From NCBI RefSeq assembly GCF_947179165.1, contig NC_077240.1:78442001-78506000 (forward strand): DNA of 64,000 nucleotides, given 5' to 3'. This document shows positions 1-12,614 of the stretch, piece by piece; position 1 is the first letter of the stretch, and each line of letters starts with the position of its first letter. This DNA comes from Solanum dulcamara (lineage: Eukaryota; Streptophyta; Magnoliopsida; Solanales; Solanaceae). Made by a program: the position numbers and the translations under genes. A model generated the notes under the pieces. The model did no database searches and was not told where the DNA came from. It worked only from the letters and a program-made list of their open reading frames with translations.

Positions 1-199
1 GTTTTTTTCTACATCAAAAATTAGATATCAGATTAAACCAAAAAAATCAATATTTTTTTTTAAAATTCCTCTACTCAAATCAACATTATTTACAATAAAG
101 AACAAGTTTTTATTTTTTTTGCATCAACATTCAGATATCAGATCAAAGCAGAAAATTCAAACGATTTTTTTTTTTAAAAAAAGATAATTAGATTCTAAC
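1..199 (-). other. Intron 2 of the LRAT/NC-domain gene, with an imperfect duplication
   Basis: This AT-rich stretch lies downstream (minus strand) of the exon 2 donor. It contains two diverged copies of a ~55-bp segment (about 8-60 and 120-175), each with a core like ATCAGATNAAA followed by a poly-T run. No coding sequence is visible. Confidence 0.45.
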
Positions 200-396
200 C
201 ATGATGGGCATATATATAAGCAGTGCGCCAAGAATAAATATGATCTCCAGGTTTGAGGCTGCTTCTATCAATTCTGTTGTCATTTCACCAAAAACAACAA
301 AACAAAAAGATAAATCAGAAAACACTTCAAAAACTCACCAAAAAAATTGAAAAAAAATGCGGAAAATTCAGATTACCTATTAGAAAGCAACCCCAT
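200..396 (-). CDS. LRAT/NC-domain protein, first two exons (5' partial gene)
   Basis: This is the 5' end of a gene for a plant NC (LRAT-like) domain protein; the rest lies beyond the left edge. Exon 1 is a 20-nt coding exon (396 down to 377) encoding MGLLSN plus two bases of Arg. It is followed by a GTAATC donor and an intron ending in ACAACAG at 274. Exon 2 (273 down to 200) restores the frame and encodes [16 protein letters not shown] followed by TAYIYAHHG, ending at a GTTAGA donor. The segment [11 protein letters not shown]...YAHHG is the characteristic start of LRAT-fold proteins and carries the conserved His of the catalytic region. An in-frame stop just upstream of exon 2 rules out an unspliced start, which supports the micro-exon model. 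Family members have a circularly permuted papain-like fold; the role of most plant members is not defined. Positions 1-199 would be intron 2. Confidence 0.8.
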
Positions 397-2100
397 TTCT
401 TCTTGTTTGTGCTAAAAATGGAGTAAAAAATTGATCAGAACAACCGTTTTTGCCTTCTAAGTATTTGATAGACAAAAAAGACGCGTATCCTTCGTGTTTT
501 TGAGTCTGCTTTAAGGCACGGATTTCAATGGAATTTAAGAAACTGAAATGACGAAATTACCCTTTTTTGTTATCTAAATTACTTGCTTCATCATTAAGCA
601 AACATGTCAAAAGGGGTACAATTTTTTTTTTTTTTTTTTAATGATCGTGGTGGTGTCCGATCAACTCTCGAGCACCTACACTAATTTTTACGAGATACAT
701 GCCATCCCTCACTATTAACAGGTAGCAGGTAATTGTGTCCATCAGTGCTGGGATAGATGAAAAGAAATGATCTAGTGCTTTTTGTCTCTATTAAAATTTA
801 AACGTGGAATCTCAAGATTCTTAATCATTATAGAAAACTTCTAGAAAGAAAAAATGTACACGCATATTGAACTTAGCGAGGACATGATCTTAAATGAAAG
901 TGTTTTTCGATTTCAAATTAGAATAGAAGGTTAATTGATAGTTGCATGTTTTATCAAATTTTTTTTATGTGATATGCTTTGTAGTAGCACTTGGACCTTC
1001 TTTCTTCTAATAGTATTTACATTATTTTCGTTAGTTCCTTATTCTTCGATTTTAGGTTATCATTTGTGATTTTTTTGCTTAGATTATTACATTATTTTGT
1101 TATCGTTACTATTCTTTCTTCTTGATATTGTGCGTTGCTCTCTATTTCAAATTATTTTATTGTTGTTACTGCTCTTATGTATTCACATTTTCAAACTAAT
1201 TGAAAATACTTTATTTAATCAGAGAATCTATCGAAAATAACCTTCCTATATCTACGAGATAAAGATAAAATTTAGATATATTTTATCCTCTTCAAATTTC
1301 ATTTGTAAAATTATACTAAATATGTTATTATTATAGCAACAAAAATTATGCGTAGCTAATCATATTTATATTTTTATGTAGTGAAAAGATTTTGCTTATC
1401 CTTTAGCATAAATAAGAAAAAGAAGGAAGAGGAATAATTTAATAAATTCCCAATTCATCCGAGAGAATATTTCCATAGGCTTGCATGCGTAACCCTTTGT
1501 GATTAAGGTAGTAATTTTCTCGTTGTTCTTAAAGCAATGCAAAACAACAACAACAAAAAACAAATCAAGTATAATTCCATAAATAAAATTTAAGAAAGAT
1601 AAAATGTATGCAATCTTACTACTATTTTCATGGGGTAGAGAGATTATTTTTTATTGATCATTTACAATCTTTTTTCTTTATTTGAATTAAAATCGACAAT
1701 ATGAACAAGTTCATGCAGATGAACGTAACTTTACGAGAAATGGGCTACATAAAAGATTAAGATACGCTGTAAACGAGCAAACGAGTTATGCTTTCATTTC
1801 TTTGTAGAAATTGAAATCAAGTTAAAAAATTAGGTATAATATATACATGTTAAGTCAAGAAAATAATTTTCTTACCTTTCATTCATAATAATCAAGTGAG
1901 TACGTAATAATTGAGAAAGAAAAAACTCACCCCATGCCAAAACATAAGCGCCAACCTCTTCGCCATCGACACAAATGAATAAAAAAGGATCAGGTTGTTG
2001 AAAATGACAATATCACCCTCTACCTATCGAGTCATGAAATCATAAGCGCAACTAGTAACAAAATCCACAAATTCGTGTTAAATTCCGTTCACAAACCAAC
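397..2100. other. Intergenic region between divergent genes
   Basis: This is the spacer between the minus-strand LRAT/NC gene and plus-strand DGD1. It holds the 5' leaders and promoters of both genes and one degenerate SINE-like tail near 1221-1335. There is a poly-T run at about 624-639. No open reading frame resembles a known protein. Confidence 0.5.
1221..1335 (+). repeat. Degenerate TS-like SINE / RTE 3' tail
   Basis: The order 'GAGAATCTATCGAAAATAA', a pyrimidine-rich stretch, 'TACGAGATAAAGATAAAAT', and then '...ACTAAATATGTTATTATTA' follows the same block structure as the better preserved tail at 3345-3466. It is diverged and lacks a recognisable pol III promoter half, so it is a remnant. 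Confidence 0.4.
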
Positions 2101-2102
2101 TA

Positions 2103-2325
2103 GGCCCAATCCACTTACAGTCTGGCCCATTCACAAACGCCAACTCCACGTCATCGAATTCTACCCATCCACGTCATCTCCGGGGAATCTAGCGAGTACG
2201 GTATCATCCTTCGTGTCATCCGACGTGTCATCCTGTTAAATTTTCAGCCACCCATTTTTCTTCTTCTTCTTCTTCCTTCTCCAAATTTACAGGAAAAAAA
2301 AACAGAGCAAATCCTAAAACCCTAG
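2103..2325 (+). promoter_or_regulatory. DGD1 proximal promoter: site II-type motifs and telo-box
   Basis: Two GGCCCA motifs (2103-2108 and 2124-2129) resemble site II elements bound by TCP factors. A telo-box AAACCCTAG lies at 2317-2325, just before the start codon and probably in the 5' leader. This pairing is typical of broadly expressed plant genes. No clear TATA box is visible. A TTC-rich tract (about 2258-2280) probably lies in the leader. Confidence 0.5.
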
Positions 2326-2330
2326 AAAAA

Positions 2331-5300
2331 ATGATGAATTTCAAGCCGCCGGACACCAAAACGACGTCGTCTTCTACGGCGGAGAAAGCCTTCTCGTTGA
2401 TATCTAAAGGCTGGGAAGAAGTACGTTCTTCTGCCGACGCGGATCTACAACTCATCAGAAATCGAGCTAAGGAACTCGAGAATTTCCTAAATTCAGCTTC
2501 GAAATCACCCTTCATTGTACCAACAATTACAGCTACTGCAACTACGACTGCTCCCAGAGAGATCGACTTCGTTAAGAAGCTCCGTAGAGTTTATTCGTCG
2601 CCGGACTTTAATTGGGCTCCGAAAGGGAAACTTCGAATTGATTTGTCGGGAATTAAGAATGCAATTGTGACGGAAACGGAAGATGAGAAATTGGGGAAAT
2701 GGAGGAGAGAGAGGTTTAAGGATGAAGGGCAATTTAGGGAATTGAATAATTGGGAGCCAATTAGGGCTTTTAGGAATCGGATTAAGGAGCTGGAGGTAGA
2801 GCTCAAGAGTCCGAGTTCGTCGTCGCCGGTGGAGATTTTTGAAGGGATTAAGAATAGTGAATTTATGGAGAAAGTAAAATCCAGCTTTGTAAGTTCTTTA
2901 TCATCTATTTGTGCTTCGATTATTGTATTATTTTATTGTCATTAGTGTTTTTTCATAGTTATGTTGTGTAATGCTCTCATTTCTCGAAAACTGTCTCTCT
3001 ACTCTCACAAGGTAAAGGTAAGACCCACTTGTGGAATTATATTGGGTATATTGTTGTTAACAGTAGCGGAGTCAGAATTTTGACTAAGAGGTTTCAAAAT
3101 CTGAAAAAGTAGAATACGCACCCGTGAAAGGCTATTGGGATCGATCCCTTCAACATACAAACTAATCGAAGAGGGTTTGACATCTGCTATATATACATAA
3201 TTTTTTTTATTTTAACCATGTATAAATAATATAATTTTTCTGTTGAAGGGGTTCAGAAAAAACCCTAATTCGTATTATTTCCTTGTCGTTATGGCTCTCA
3301 TTTTTATATTACTTTCTCAAAATTGTTTGGAAATGCAACTCTAGAGTGTATCAGAAATAACCTTTCTATCTCTACGAGGTAGAAGGGGCAAGGTCCGCAT
3401 ACGGTCTACCCTCCTCAGGCCCTACTTGTTGAATTAGAGTGGATATGTTGTTGTCGTCGTTGTTGATTGTTACACATAGTGAGTTTTGGTTATTAACTTA
3501 TTGACTTATTCAGTTTTGTCATTTTTTTTTCCAGTTTTTGCAAACTCTGTTTGTTTTGGTTGCTTTTATACTAAGGAGAAAAAAGTCATGTTTTTTTGGG
3601 CAAAAGACCCAAAAAGTTACTACCTTTTTCTTTTGCAGAAACAACCCAAGCAAAGGAGTTTTACAAAAACTGTTTTTTTGAGTCAATGCTACAATGTTAA
3701 CTTTTATGCTTAATTACTAGGAAGCAGAACTATATAAGATAAGGCTCACTAGTTAGCGGCCATTTGCTTCACGGACTAGCGATGGAGGAATTATAGCTCA
3801 AAGATTATTGTGTGTGAATTGTGATAGATTTTTATGCAGTCAATAACTTTCCAGGAATTGTTCAGTTCCATACAAAATGAAATCCAGACATTGTATTAAA
3901 ATTGATCTGAGTTGTTGCTTATCATGTCTTTCCTTTGCGCGTTATAAATTGATCTGATTTCATATGATTAATCTGCTGTTTTCGTGTTTGTCTAATGCTT
4001 TTCCAGAAATCAATTTGCAAGGAACCAGAAGAGTCGAAGGTTGGTGTCTTACTTTTTTATTTCGTGAAGTTGTAATTGCAAGGTTTTGGATGTGGTTAAA
4101 CTTTTCAACAACTGTATTGTGCAAAGAATGCTTTGCTTAGACGGTTAAGGTAGGGAAGTTTGAATTTTGAAATGACGAATTTGATAGAAGAACATCAAAG
4201 GAAGCACAACTTTATAAACTGACCATTATTACCTTTTATTGTAAATTAGGATAGCCAGGTCGTACACAAATTGGAGTAGCGACTACATGTCAACTGGAGC
4301 TGTCTTTGGATTTACATTTTTTTTGAAAAGTGGACATGTAAATTTAACTAAGAATTGACTGAGGTTTAAGCTATCGGTAAACTTAAACAATGATGAAGCT
4401 CACCTCTAAAAGACGAAAAATTTAGTCAGACTGAATTACTGAAGACCTTTATGTTTCCTTTACATGATCTTCATTTATGCAGGGAGTTCCGCCACTGGAT
4501 GTGCCAGAGTTGTTAGCATATTTGGTTAGACAGTCGAGCCCATTTTTGGATCAAATTGGCATAAGAAGAGGTAATAGTCTGTCAAACGGTTTGTCGCCTT
4601 TGTAAACTTGTAGGTTCGATCTGAGTTTGCGTTTCTCTGGATTGTTCTACTTGCAATATTCTCTCTTTACATTTGCTACTATCATATTAATTTATGACAG
4701 CCTGTTTTTTGATCTGTTAAACTAGACATGCTACTATCATATTGATGGCTCTGTGATCTAGATGCTATTGATGATTCTGGTTTGAGATTCCACGTGCTTC
4801 GTCTTTGCGTAATTTGTTTATTCATTTTTTAAATTTAACTGTACCATGTGCATTTTGTGGATTGTAGCCACCAAAATTGGTTTGATACTATTTGACCTCA
4901 ATATGTTTCGTCTACTAAAAGCATATGCTATTTCCTATGGGTCTTTGATTTCACTATAGATATCTCCAATAAGATCGTAGAGAGTTTATGCAGCAAACGG
5001 CGGAACAAACTTTTATTACGTGCTTTACCTGAAGGAGATTCTTCCCTGATTGAAGGCGATAATCTTAATGATGAACTAGATTTACGAATTGCCAGTGTAC
5101 TACAGAGTACTGGTCATCATTATGAAGGTGGGTTCTGGAGTGATTCTACAAAGCAGAATGTATCAGATGGTAAAAGACATGTAGCTATAGTCACAACTGC
5201 TAGCCTTCCTTGGATGACAGGAACAGCTGTCAATCCTCTCTTCCGAGCAGCTTATTTGGCCAAGTCTGAAAAGCAGAATGTTACACTCTTGGTTCCATGG

Positions 5301-6942
5301 CTATGTAAATCTGACCAAGAACTAGTTTATCCAAACAATCTTACATTTAGTTCACCAGAAGAGCAAGAGCTCTACATACGGAATTGGCTTGAGGAAAGAG
5401 TCGGTTTCAAGACCGATTTCAAGATCTCGTTTTATCCTGGAAAGGTATTCCTTGTGAACTAATTGCATATTATTCAGTAAAACAAAAAGATGCTACTGAA
5501 ATGCTGTGATAATTTGACACTTTGTTTTCCTCTCTAGTTCTCCAAGGAAAGGCGAAGTATACTACCAGCTGGAGATACTACTCAGTTTATCCCATCAAGG
5601 GACGCTGACATTGCAATCTTAGAGGAGCCAGAACATCTAAATTGGTACCACCATGGCAAACGTTGGACTGATAAGTTTAACCATGTTGTTGGTATTGTTC
5701 ACACAAATTATTTGGAGTATATCAAACGAGAGAAGAATGGGGCTCTTCAAGCTTTCCTTGTGAAACACGTAAATAATTGGGTCACTAGAGCACATTGTGA
5801 CAAGGTAATATTTTTACATATTGATTGAGTAATCCAAAACGGATGTAGGAAAAGTTGTTGATTAAATTCGTTACAGACCAAAAGATGCGTTAGCACTTCA
5901 AAATGTGTAATTATTTTATCCTGGTTCTGATGGAAATGCTAATTTTCTTGTTTAGGTGCTTCGCCTTTCTGCTGCTACACAGGATTTACCCAGGTCTGTG
6001 GTCTGCAATGTTCATGGAGTAAATCCGAAGTTTCTGAAAATTGGAGAAAAAATGGCTGCAGAAAGACAAAGCGGTCAGCAAGTTTTCTCTAAAGGTGCAT
6101 ACTTCTTAGGGAAAATGGTTTGGGCGAAGGGTTACAGGGAGTTAATAGACCTGTTAGCGAAGCACAAAAGTGACCTTGATGGTTTTAATATGGATGTTTT
6201 TGGCAACGGGGAAGATGCTCATGAAGTGCAGACAACAGCTAGGACGTTAAATTTGAATGTCAACTTCATGAAAGGCAGAGACCACGCGGATGATTCTCTT
6301 CATAGGTATGAAATATGAATCCTTTAATGGTATATGTGATAATCATAAAGCTTCTTTAAAACATGAAAGTTTAGATGGTTCACCTTTCCTGACCGATAAA
6401 TTTTTGCTTGCAGTTATAAAGTCTTCATAAATCCTAGTATCAGTGATGTACTCTGTACAGCTACAGCTGAGGCACTCGCTATGGGCAAATTTGTAGTTTG
6501 TGCAGATCATCCGTCTAATGAGTTCTTTCGAGCATTTCCTAACTGCTTGACTTATAAGACATCTGAAGACTTTGTAGCAAAGGTTAAAGAGGCAATGACC
6601 GGTGAGCCTCAGCCTCTCACTCCCGAGGAACAATACAAGCTTTCATGGGAAGCTGCAACACAGAGATTCATGGAATATTCTGATCTCGATAAGGTTTTGA
6701 CTAGTGAAAAAGGCGGGGACAGGAGAAAAAGCTGGAAGGGCATAGGAAAATCAGTTTCCATGCCAAATCTTGGAGGGATGGTTGATGGCAGTCTGGCATT
6801 TGCACAATATTGTCTCACGGGGAACGAGTTCGTGAGGATGTGTTCTGGTGCAATACCAGGAACACGGGATTATGACAAGCAGCATTGTGAAGATCTTCAT
6901 CTCTTACCTCCCCAGGTAGAAAGCCCAATTTATGGCTGGTAG
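2331..6942 (+). CDS. DGD1: Digalactosyldiacylglycerol synthase 1, chloroplastic (UDP-galactose-dependent)
   Basis: The product adds a second galactose from UDP-galactose to monogalactosyldiacylglycerol, making the thylakoid lipid DGDG; in the family this occurs at the outer chloroplast envelope. Coding exons are 2331-2888, 4007-4039, 4483-4570, 4960-5444, 5538-5804, 5956-6305 and 6414-6942. All junctions are GT/AG and in frame, giving 769 residues, slightly shorter than Arabidopsis DGD1 (808). Residues 1-~300 form the N-terminal extension, starting [10 protein letters not shown]. The GT4 glycosyltransferase part begins near residue 300 ([20 protein letters not shown]). It continues through [40 protein letters not shown], and the donor-site region [22 protein letters not shown] with [16 protein letters not shown]. 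The protein ends [11 protein letters not shown] at 2331 is followed at once by a second ATG and is the first in the leader. Intron 1 (1118 bp) carries transposon debris. The gene appears intact. Confidence 0.95.
3062..3280. repeat. Dispersed MITE-like repeat in DGD1 intron 1
   Basis: The block starting 'AGTAGCGGAGTCAGAATTTT' and ending in an 'AAGGGGTTCAGAAAAAACCC' type sequence resembles other copies in this window: near 22261 ('GGAGTCAAAATTTTCACTTT'), near 42690, and the better bounded hAT-like element at 53183-53425. Ends and target duplication are not clear here. Confidence 0.35.
3345..3466 (+). mobile_element. TS-like SINE / RTE 3' tail in DGD1 intron 1
   Basis: The segment reads 'TCAGAAATAACCTTTCTATC', then 'TACGAGGTAGAAGGGGCAAG', 'GTCCGCATACGGTCTACCCT', and ends in a TTG-rich run (TTGTTGTCGTCGTTGTTG). 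This is the conserved 3' block of Solanaceae TS-type SINEs, which share their tail with RTE LINEs. The tRNA-like 5' part is missing or unrecognisable, so this is a 5'-truncated copy sitting in sense orientation in the intron. Confidence 0.6.
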
Positions 6943-9400
6943 ATGTATACCTTAATGACATGTATATCATTGTTTGTGTTAATATGTACCATAGATGTAT
7001 ACCTGGTATCAGTTGCGGAACCAAGATTTTCACATAAAAAGTAATTTTGATCTTATATATAGTGTAATTCTCTGCAAAGAGGTTTGGATGTATCCCTTCG
7101 TGCTCCCAGGTTTCGTTTTGATGATATTTGTAGCTAGTGATGCAGTTAAACCTGCAAGAAAAGTAAACAGGATGTGAAAAATTTGTAAAACTATGATATA
7201 TCTTTGTCTATCTGATGTGCCAATTTTTTATTATGTCAATCATGGATCTCTGTAAAATAAATATATGAAATTAACGTATTGATGAATATATCGATGAATA
7301 TAATCACAAACTCGTCAAAATATGGATTGAATATCCTATTCAGTCAACCCAAACGACATTACGAGAAATTCATAGTGCTAACATATAGTCCATGACACTT
7401 TTCATGTGAATATCTCCATTCCTAATACAAGATCTGAAATCAATCTTCGAGAACCCCTTGGCTCCCTATCAGCCTTATTTAAGAGTTGTCATAGGATTTT
7501 CAAGAGTGGTCCTTTGCACTCGAAGCCCAATCTCCATCCGACCTGAGATATTAGATTTTTTGTTTTGCCTTCGCATTTTATGGTGCATAACAAAGCAACG
7601 TTCAATACATAGATAAGTTGTTTGAGCTCAAAATATTACTAAGTACTAGAAGAAACTTTTACCCACTCTAATAAATTAAATTAAGTCATGATTAATTTTT
7701 CCATTTCCCCTTTTCTTTAATTGTTATTTTCAAGTCCCCCTTTCATCAATTTTACCCACATTCCTTGATCATTCTTTTGCATGCTTCTTTAGCCCTACTC
7801 TCAAATTTGATGTCTCCAAAATCAATCAAGTGTAGCCATTAAAACTTTAGTAATAATATGTTCTTTTTTATTTGACTATGTATGATAAATTTTAAGTTAT
7901 ATATATTATCAGCGCAAATAATTTTTATATATTACGAAGTGTGATATTCTCTTAATTGTTACCAATAATCCATACAAGGAAGTTGTCGCGATAATAAAAG
8001 ACACGAGGCGACGGGGAAAGGAGAAGTAGGGTTTCAAGTATTGTTTCCATGTATGATTAAGTTTGAAAGCTCCATGAGGGGGTTAGCTCCCACCATGCTA
8101 AGTTTGCCTAAAACATCAAATAAACAATTAATTATAAAGAGATTTAAATTATATATTATCAATATAATTTAACTTGTTATATCATGTAACTTACTATTTA
8201 GTTTAAGTTATCAATCAATGTTATTAACTAAGTTTTTTCAATTTATTGGTCCAATAAATTCCTAAGTTGATCAAGTGACAAAAGGTTAAATAATATTTCA
8301 TATGCTTCAATTTATGTAAATGTGTTTAATTATATATATAGAATTTAAGAAAACAAATAATATTTTATAGTAATTTTTTTAGGCCTTTACACTCCTATTT
8401 AGAAAATCATTTAATAATAAGATGGAAAAAATCGCTTAACTCCATATGTAATATAAGGTAATTATATCCTCCTTATATTATTCAATTTCCTATTAGTAAT
8501 TGTATATTTTTTTACCCTCGTGTACATTCCAATATCATTTCCATGCATAATAATGCAAATATAGGCTATATTATATAGTATCGCCTTAAAAGGAGACAAT
8601 TCTATTATACAAATGGTCATTCAACTATCAAAAATTATCGAGCAAAATCATGTTTCTTTTGTTTGTAAAGAAAAGTCACTTAACTATGCATATATAGAAT
8701 AACCTTTTAATCCAACCAAATGCAATTATATAAGTTGTTTGCACAAATAAGATTTTTTGGTGTCACCGTTTAATTTTTGACCTCATTAAAAAAAATGTGC
8801 GAAAAATAACCTTTTCATCAGAATCAGAAGTAAATTAAATGCTGACAAATCACCAAGAGACATGTCCTTATTACAAGAAGTTATGGTGATCGTCATGAAT
8901 ATTTCTAGTCAAATCCTTGTGATCATCATAACATGTTGTGTAGAAACTCATTAACACATCATGGCCGAATCATGACATATCACGAAGATTTTCTTTTAAG
9001 ATTTGTGACTAAAATTCTTATGAATCGTCTTTGTGGCCAAAATCGCGTTGATCATCATAACTTGTTATATAAAAATTTTAAGGATACATTTTTGCTTCGT
9101 AATTGATCCAATCACTTCCATATTTGATACCAACTTTCTAATGTCTGTCCCAATATTTAATTCAATTCAAACCTTAAAAAATCAATAGATTCACTTTGTG
9201 TTCTTCTACAAACAAACTGAATAAAGCCCAATTTCCTAATATGTACTTTCTAATTGAAGCCCAATGGCCTGCCCAACATGTACTAACTTCTAATTAAATT
9301 AGAATCTTAATATTAAATTCATAAAATTATAATCTTCAACTTGCACCTGTTTGTCAGGCATGAAACTACAAGACCTTCAAAATTTAAACATCATCTCAAC
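6943..9400. other. Intergenic region downstream of DGD1
   Basis: The first ~300 bases are the probable DGD1 3' UTR (AT-rich, AATAAA-like signals around 7256). Beyond that the sequence is AT-rich with no protein-like reading frame. Short segments around 8600-8720 ('AAATGGTCATTCAACTATC') resemble dispersed Solanaceae repeats, but I cannot fix their ends. Confidence 0.4.
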
Positions 9401-10036
9401 CAGGGGCGTATCCAGGAAGTAGAGTCGGGATTTTCAATAACCCAATGACTTTTGCACATACATTATATTTATAATTCAAGTAAATATATAGTAAGAAATA
9501 TTTGTTGATTTCAACTAGGAGTGCATCCAGGAGGTAGAGTGGGAATTTTCAGTAACCCAATGTTTTTTGTGCATACATTGTATTTATATTGAAAAAAATT
9601 CAAGTAAATATATAGTAAAAAATATGTGTTGATCTCAACCAGGGGCGTATCCAGAGGGTAAAGTGGAGATTTTCAGTAACCCAATGATTTTTGTGCTTAC
9701 ATTGTCCAAAAGGTATGAAAATTGTCTATGGCATGAAGAATAGTCAACTTTGTGTGCAAGTATAACCAAAATATAATTTTTTTTCCTTTCACCAAACTAA
9801 GCATGAAATAATTTTTGAAAAGTTGGGTAAACCTATGTTTTATTCTTCATAGAGATTGCTACTATTTTCAAATTTTCTTTTCACTTTTGAAAAGGTACTT
9901 TGTTCTAAGTCAAAATAATGAATATTACTGGTTGAAATTGGAGGTATGTGGAAGCACTTGAATAGTTATAGCAAGTTTTGAAAAGCTATTAAATTTAAGT
10001 GAATTCACATATTATATTGTATATCCGTCCCTATGA
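9401..10036. mobile_element. hAT-like non-autonomous element with internal tandem repeat
   Basis: The block starts CAGGGGCGTATCC and ends near 'ATATCCGTCCCTATG', which is roughly its reverse complement, as in hAT-type terminal inverted repeats. The left part is a triplication: units beginning at 9401, 9516 and 9640 (spacings 115 and 124 bp), each holding 'GGATTTTCAGTAACCCAATG'-like sequence. No transposase is present. The right end and target duplication are uncertain. Confidence 0.45.
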
Positions 10037-12330
10037 GGACTAGACAGGTTGAGAAGTATAATTGAAAAATAGAGTAAGTATAAGTATTTGAGGGATTGTG
10101 TGGAAAGACAAATAACTAAAGCTGGGTTAGAATAAACAACTAAATTTGTACCGTAAATATTATTGTCATTTGGTAAATTTTAATCTACCTTGTGTTTATT
10201 CTTGTGAATTTTAAGCATAAATACTAGTTTAGAAAATTTACGGATTTCTCTTTAGCAAAAACGAATCTGCAGCAACAACCTAATTTGTATCACCGGTCGT
10301 TGGGAATTTTTACAAGAATTTCCTTGTTTTCATAACCTAAAGTCTTCTTGAGGAAGATTGTAGAGAATTTTCTCTTTGTAAATCCTAGCCATCATATTAA
10401 TATAGAGAATTTGAACATTTATAATAATATATTTGTGTGTTATAAGTATGATATTTTAGACGTCACTCGATTTTAACCGAGGAAAGTTCTTAGGATTTTT
10501 TTAATAGTGTATGGTAAAAAACCTATTTTTTGAAATATTTATAATTGTGTATTTTTCTTTCTTACTTCAAACACCACCACATGAATTTACCAAATTGACA
10601 ACTATGATTAAGTTATTCATTGAAAATTTTATCCACCACAGAATTCATTTAATTTATTAATCCTTTTTAGTATCATTCTTGAACCATCTGATAAAAAGTC
10701 TTATAAAATTAAAATATCCTTGGCTTTTAGGATTGGTTATGTCTATGGTCTAATGATTTAGCTAGATTTTTAAAATAGAAGAATAGCAACTGAATTCTCT
10801 GATTCAATTGCTGTTTTTCTTTCTGTATTTCACATTTATCCACTAGATGCTTGTTTTTTGTCTTGAACTGAGATCGCTCGCCAGCTAGCCTCTAACCAAG
10901 GCTTGCTTCCTAGGATCTAGTCCAGATAATCTATCTATGATCTTCTCCTTAAGTCTGATTTTTCTCGTTCGTAAAAATCATTTTCGTTTGAATCAAAAAT
11001 ATGATTTTCGACTTATTTCTTATTTAACTTTTATTTATCATGATTAATTTCGCAAACGATCATTCAATTTTTAATAATTATACAAAATAAATTCATAAAA
11101 ATATGTTTTGTATGGTAAAACAAGAAAGTCATATATATTTCTTTTTTGACTATTCTAAAAGAAAATATTTTCATATCTTCCTAAGAAATAAAATAAAAAT
11201 CTATAACGCCACATGGTGAAAAACATCGAGTATTAGGTTTTGACAAGATTTATCAAGTGGTGCCAAATTGATATTAGATGAGGTAGGTTGGTAATGTAGC
11301 TACATTTATAGGACAATTCTATAGATGCGGTAAGTCACTTGTGGTTTTTGACAATAGATTCTGTATTTTTTTCATTTTTTTTAATGACATATACAAATAT
11401 AGTTATTTTTTTTTGGGGTATAAAAGTTAGTTTTATGACTTTAGTATAATAATTGAAAATTGAATGATCTTATATCCATGAAACTTCCCTTTCTAATTAA
11501 TTGAAAACGTAGGCATAATAAAGTTATGTGAAGAAATAAACATTGGAGAAATCGAAGCGAGTTCAACACAAGAAATAATTTTTAATCATATATAAACCGC
11601 GTAATTTTTTGTTGAAGGAAATTCAAATGACCCCTCAGCCTTATCTAGCTCCACCCTTCATAATAACGAGTAAGAATGACAAAAACGGACGAATCGAATC
11701 AAATATCAACATATAGGTTAAATAAATTAAATAAATATTAAGATGATGTATTAAAATTTGAAAATTAAATAATTAAAAAAATTATCTTTTCTATGTCTGA
11801 ATATATAAAATTTGCATTTATTTAAAAAATTAAAATTATAAAAGTCAGTAAAATACTAGATTAATGTCTACATAACCAAAAAAATTAAAAAAAGTTATAT
11901 GACGGTGGTTGTAAGGGCTAGTGGAGTTGATTGTGAGTGTCGATTTGGAATCGTGTTGACTGATGATGGTGTTACGAATAATAACTAGTGAAGATGATAG
12001 CTGATAATAATAATTAATGGTAAACAATTAATAATTGTAATGAATAATAATTAATGATAGTTAATGACGATTGATGATATATAGTCATGGCAATGATAGG
12101 TGACTATTGTTATAATGGTGTTTGATGGTGATGTTATGATTGCAATGACCACTGACAATGGTGATGGGTGATGGTATATTTGAATTTATGTGGGTTGAAA
12201 GCTAGTCAATTAAAGTATATTTGGACCAAAGTCTAGTGTATTTTAGCAAACAAGAAATAATAAATTCTTATTTAGAACAAGTTGGATTAAAAAAAAAAAT
12301 AGATCTTTTTCTATTTAATTTTCTTCCTAG
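10037..12330. other. Gene-free AT-rich region
   Basis: No gene is visible. A segment near 10725-10790 ('TTTTAGGATTGGTTATGTCT', 'CTAATGATTTAGCTAGATTT') resembles one near 27775-27825, so it belongs to a dispersed repeat. The rest is simple AT-rich sequence with GAT/AAT-rich stretches at 11930-12170. Confidence 0.4.
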
Positions 12331-12440
12331 GGATTTTTTTTTTACCCCCCATTTTGGAGGATTTATAGTGTTTCCACACTTCCCCTCCAATGTGACTCGA
12401 ACCCAGGACCTACCGATCGTAAATTACTATCACTTTCAAG
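12331..12440 (-). mobile_element. Possible tRNA-derived SINE fragment
   Basis: On the minus strand the order is 'GGTCCTGGGTTCGAGTCAC', a good match to a pol III B box (GGTTCGANNC), then a body, then '...GGGGGGTAAAAAAAAAA', a poly-A-like tail at the left end. I could not find a convincing A box or matching target duplications, so the boundaries are approximate. Confidence 0.45.
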
Positions 12441-12614
12441 TAGATTTTTTTTACAAGTCAACTAGTACATTTATAACTCAAGTCAAAATTAGTTAATATT
12501 AATAGAGACTTTCACAACCTTTCAATAATTATTACTCTCTCTAGTCTATATTATTTGTGATAATTATTAAAAATATTTAATCCAAAACATTTATCATTTT
12601 AATACATCAAGATA

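Noticed and set aside
2228..2806. Minus-strand open frames (95, 75 and 71 codons) across DGD1 exon 1
   Set aside because: They are antisense shadows of a well-supported coding exon and contain no family motif.
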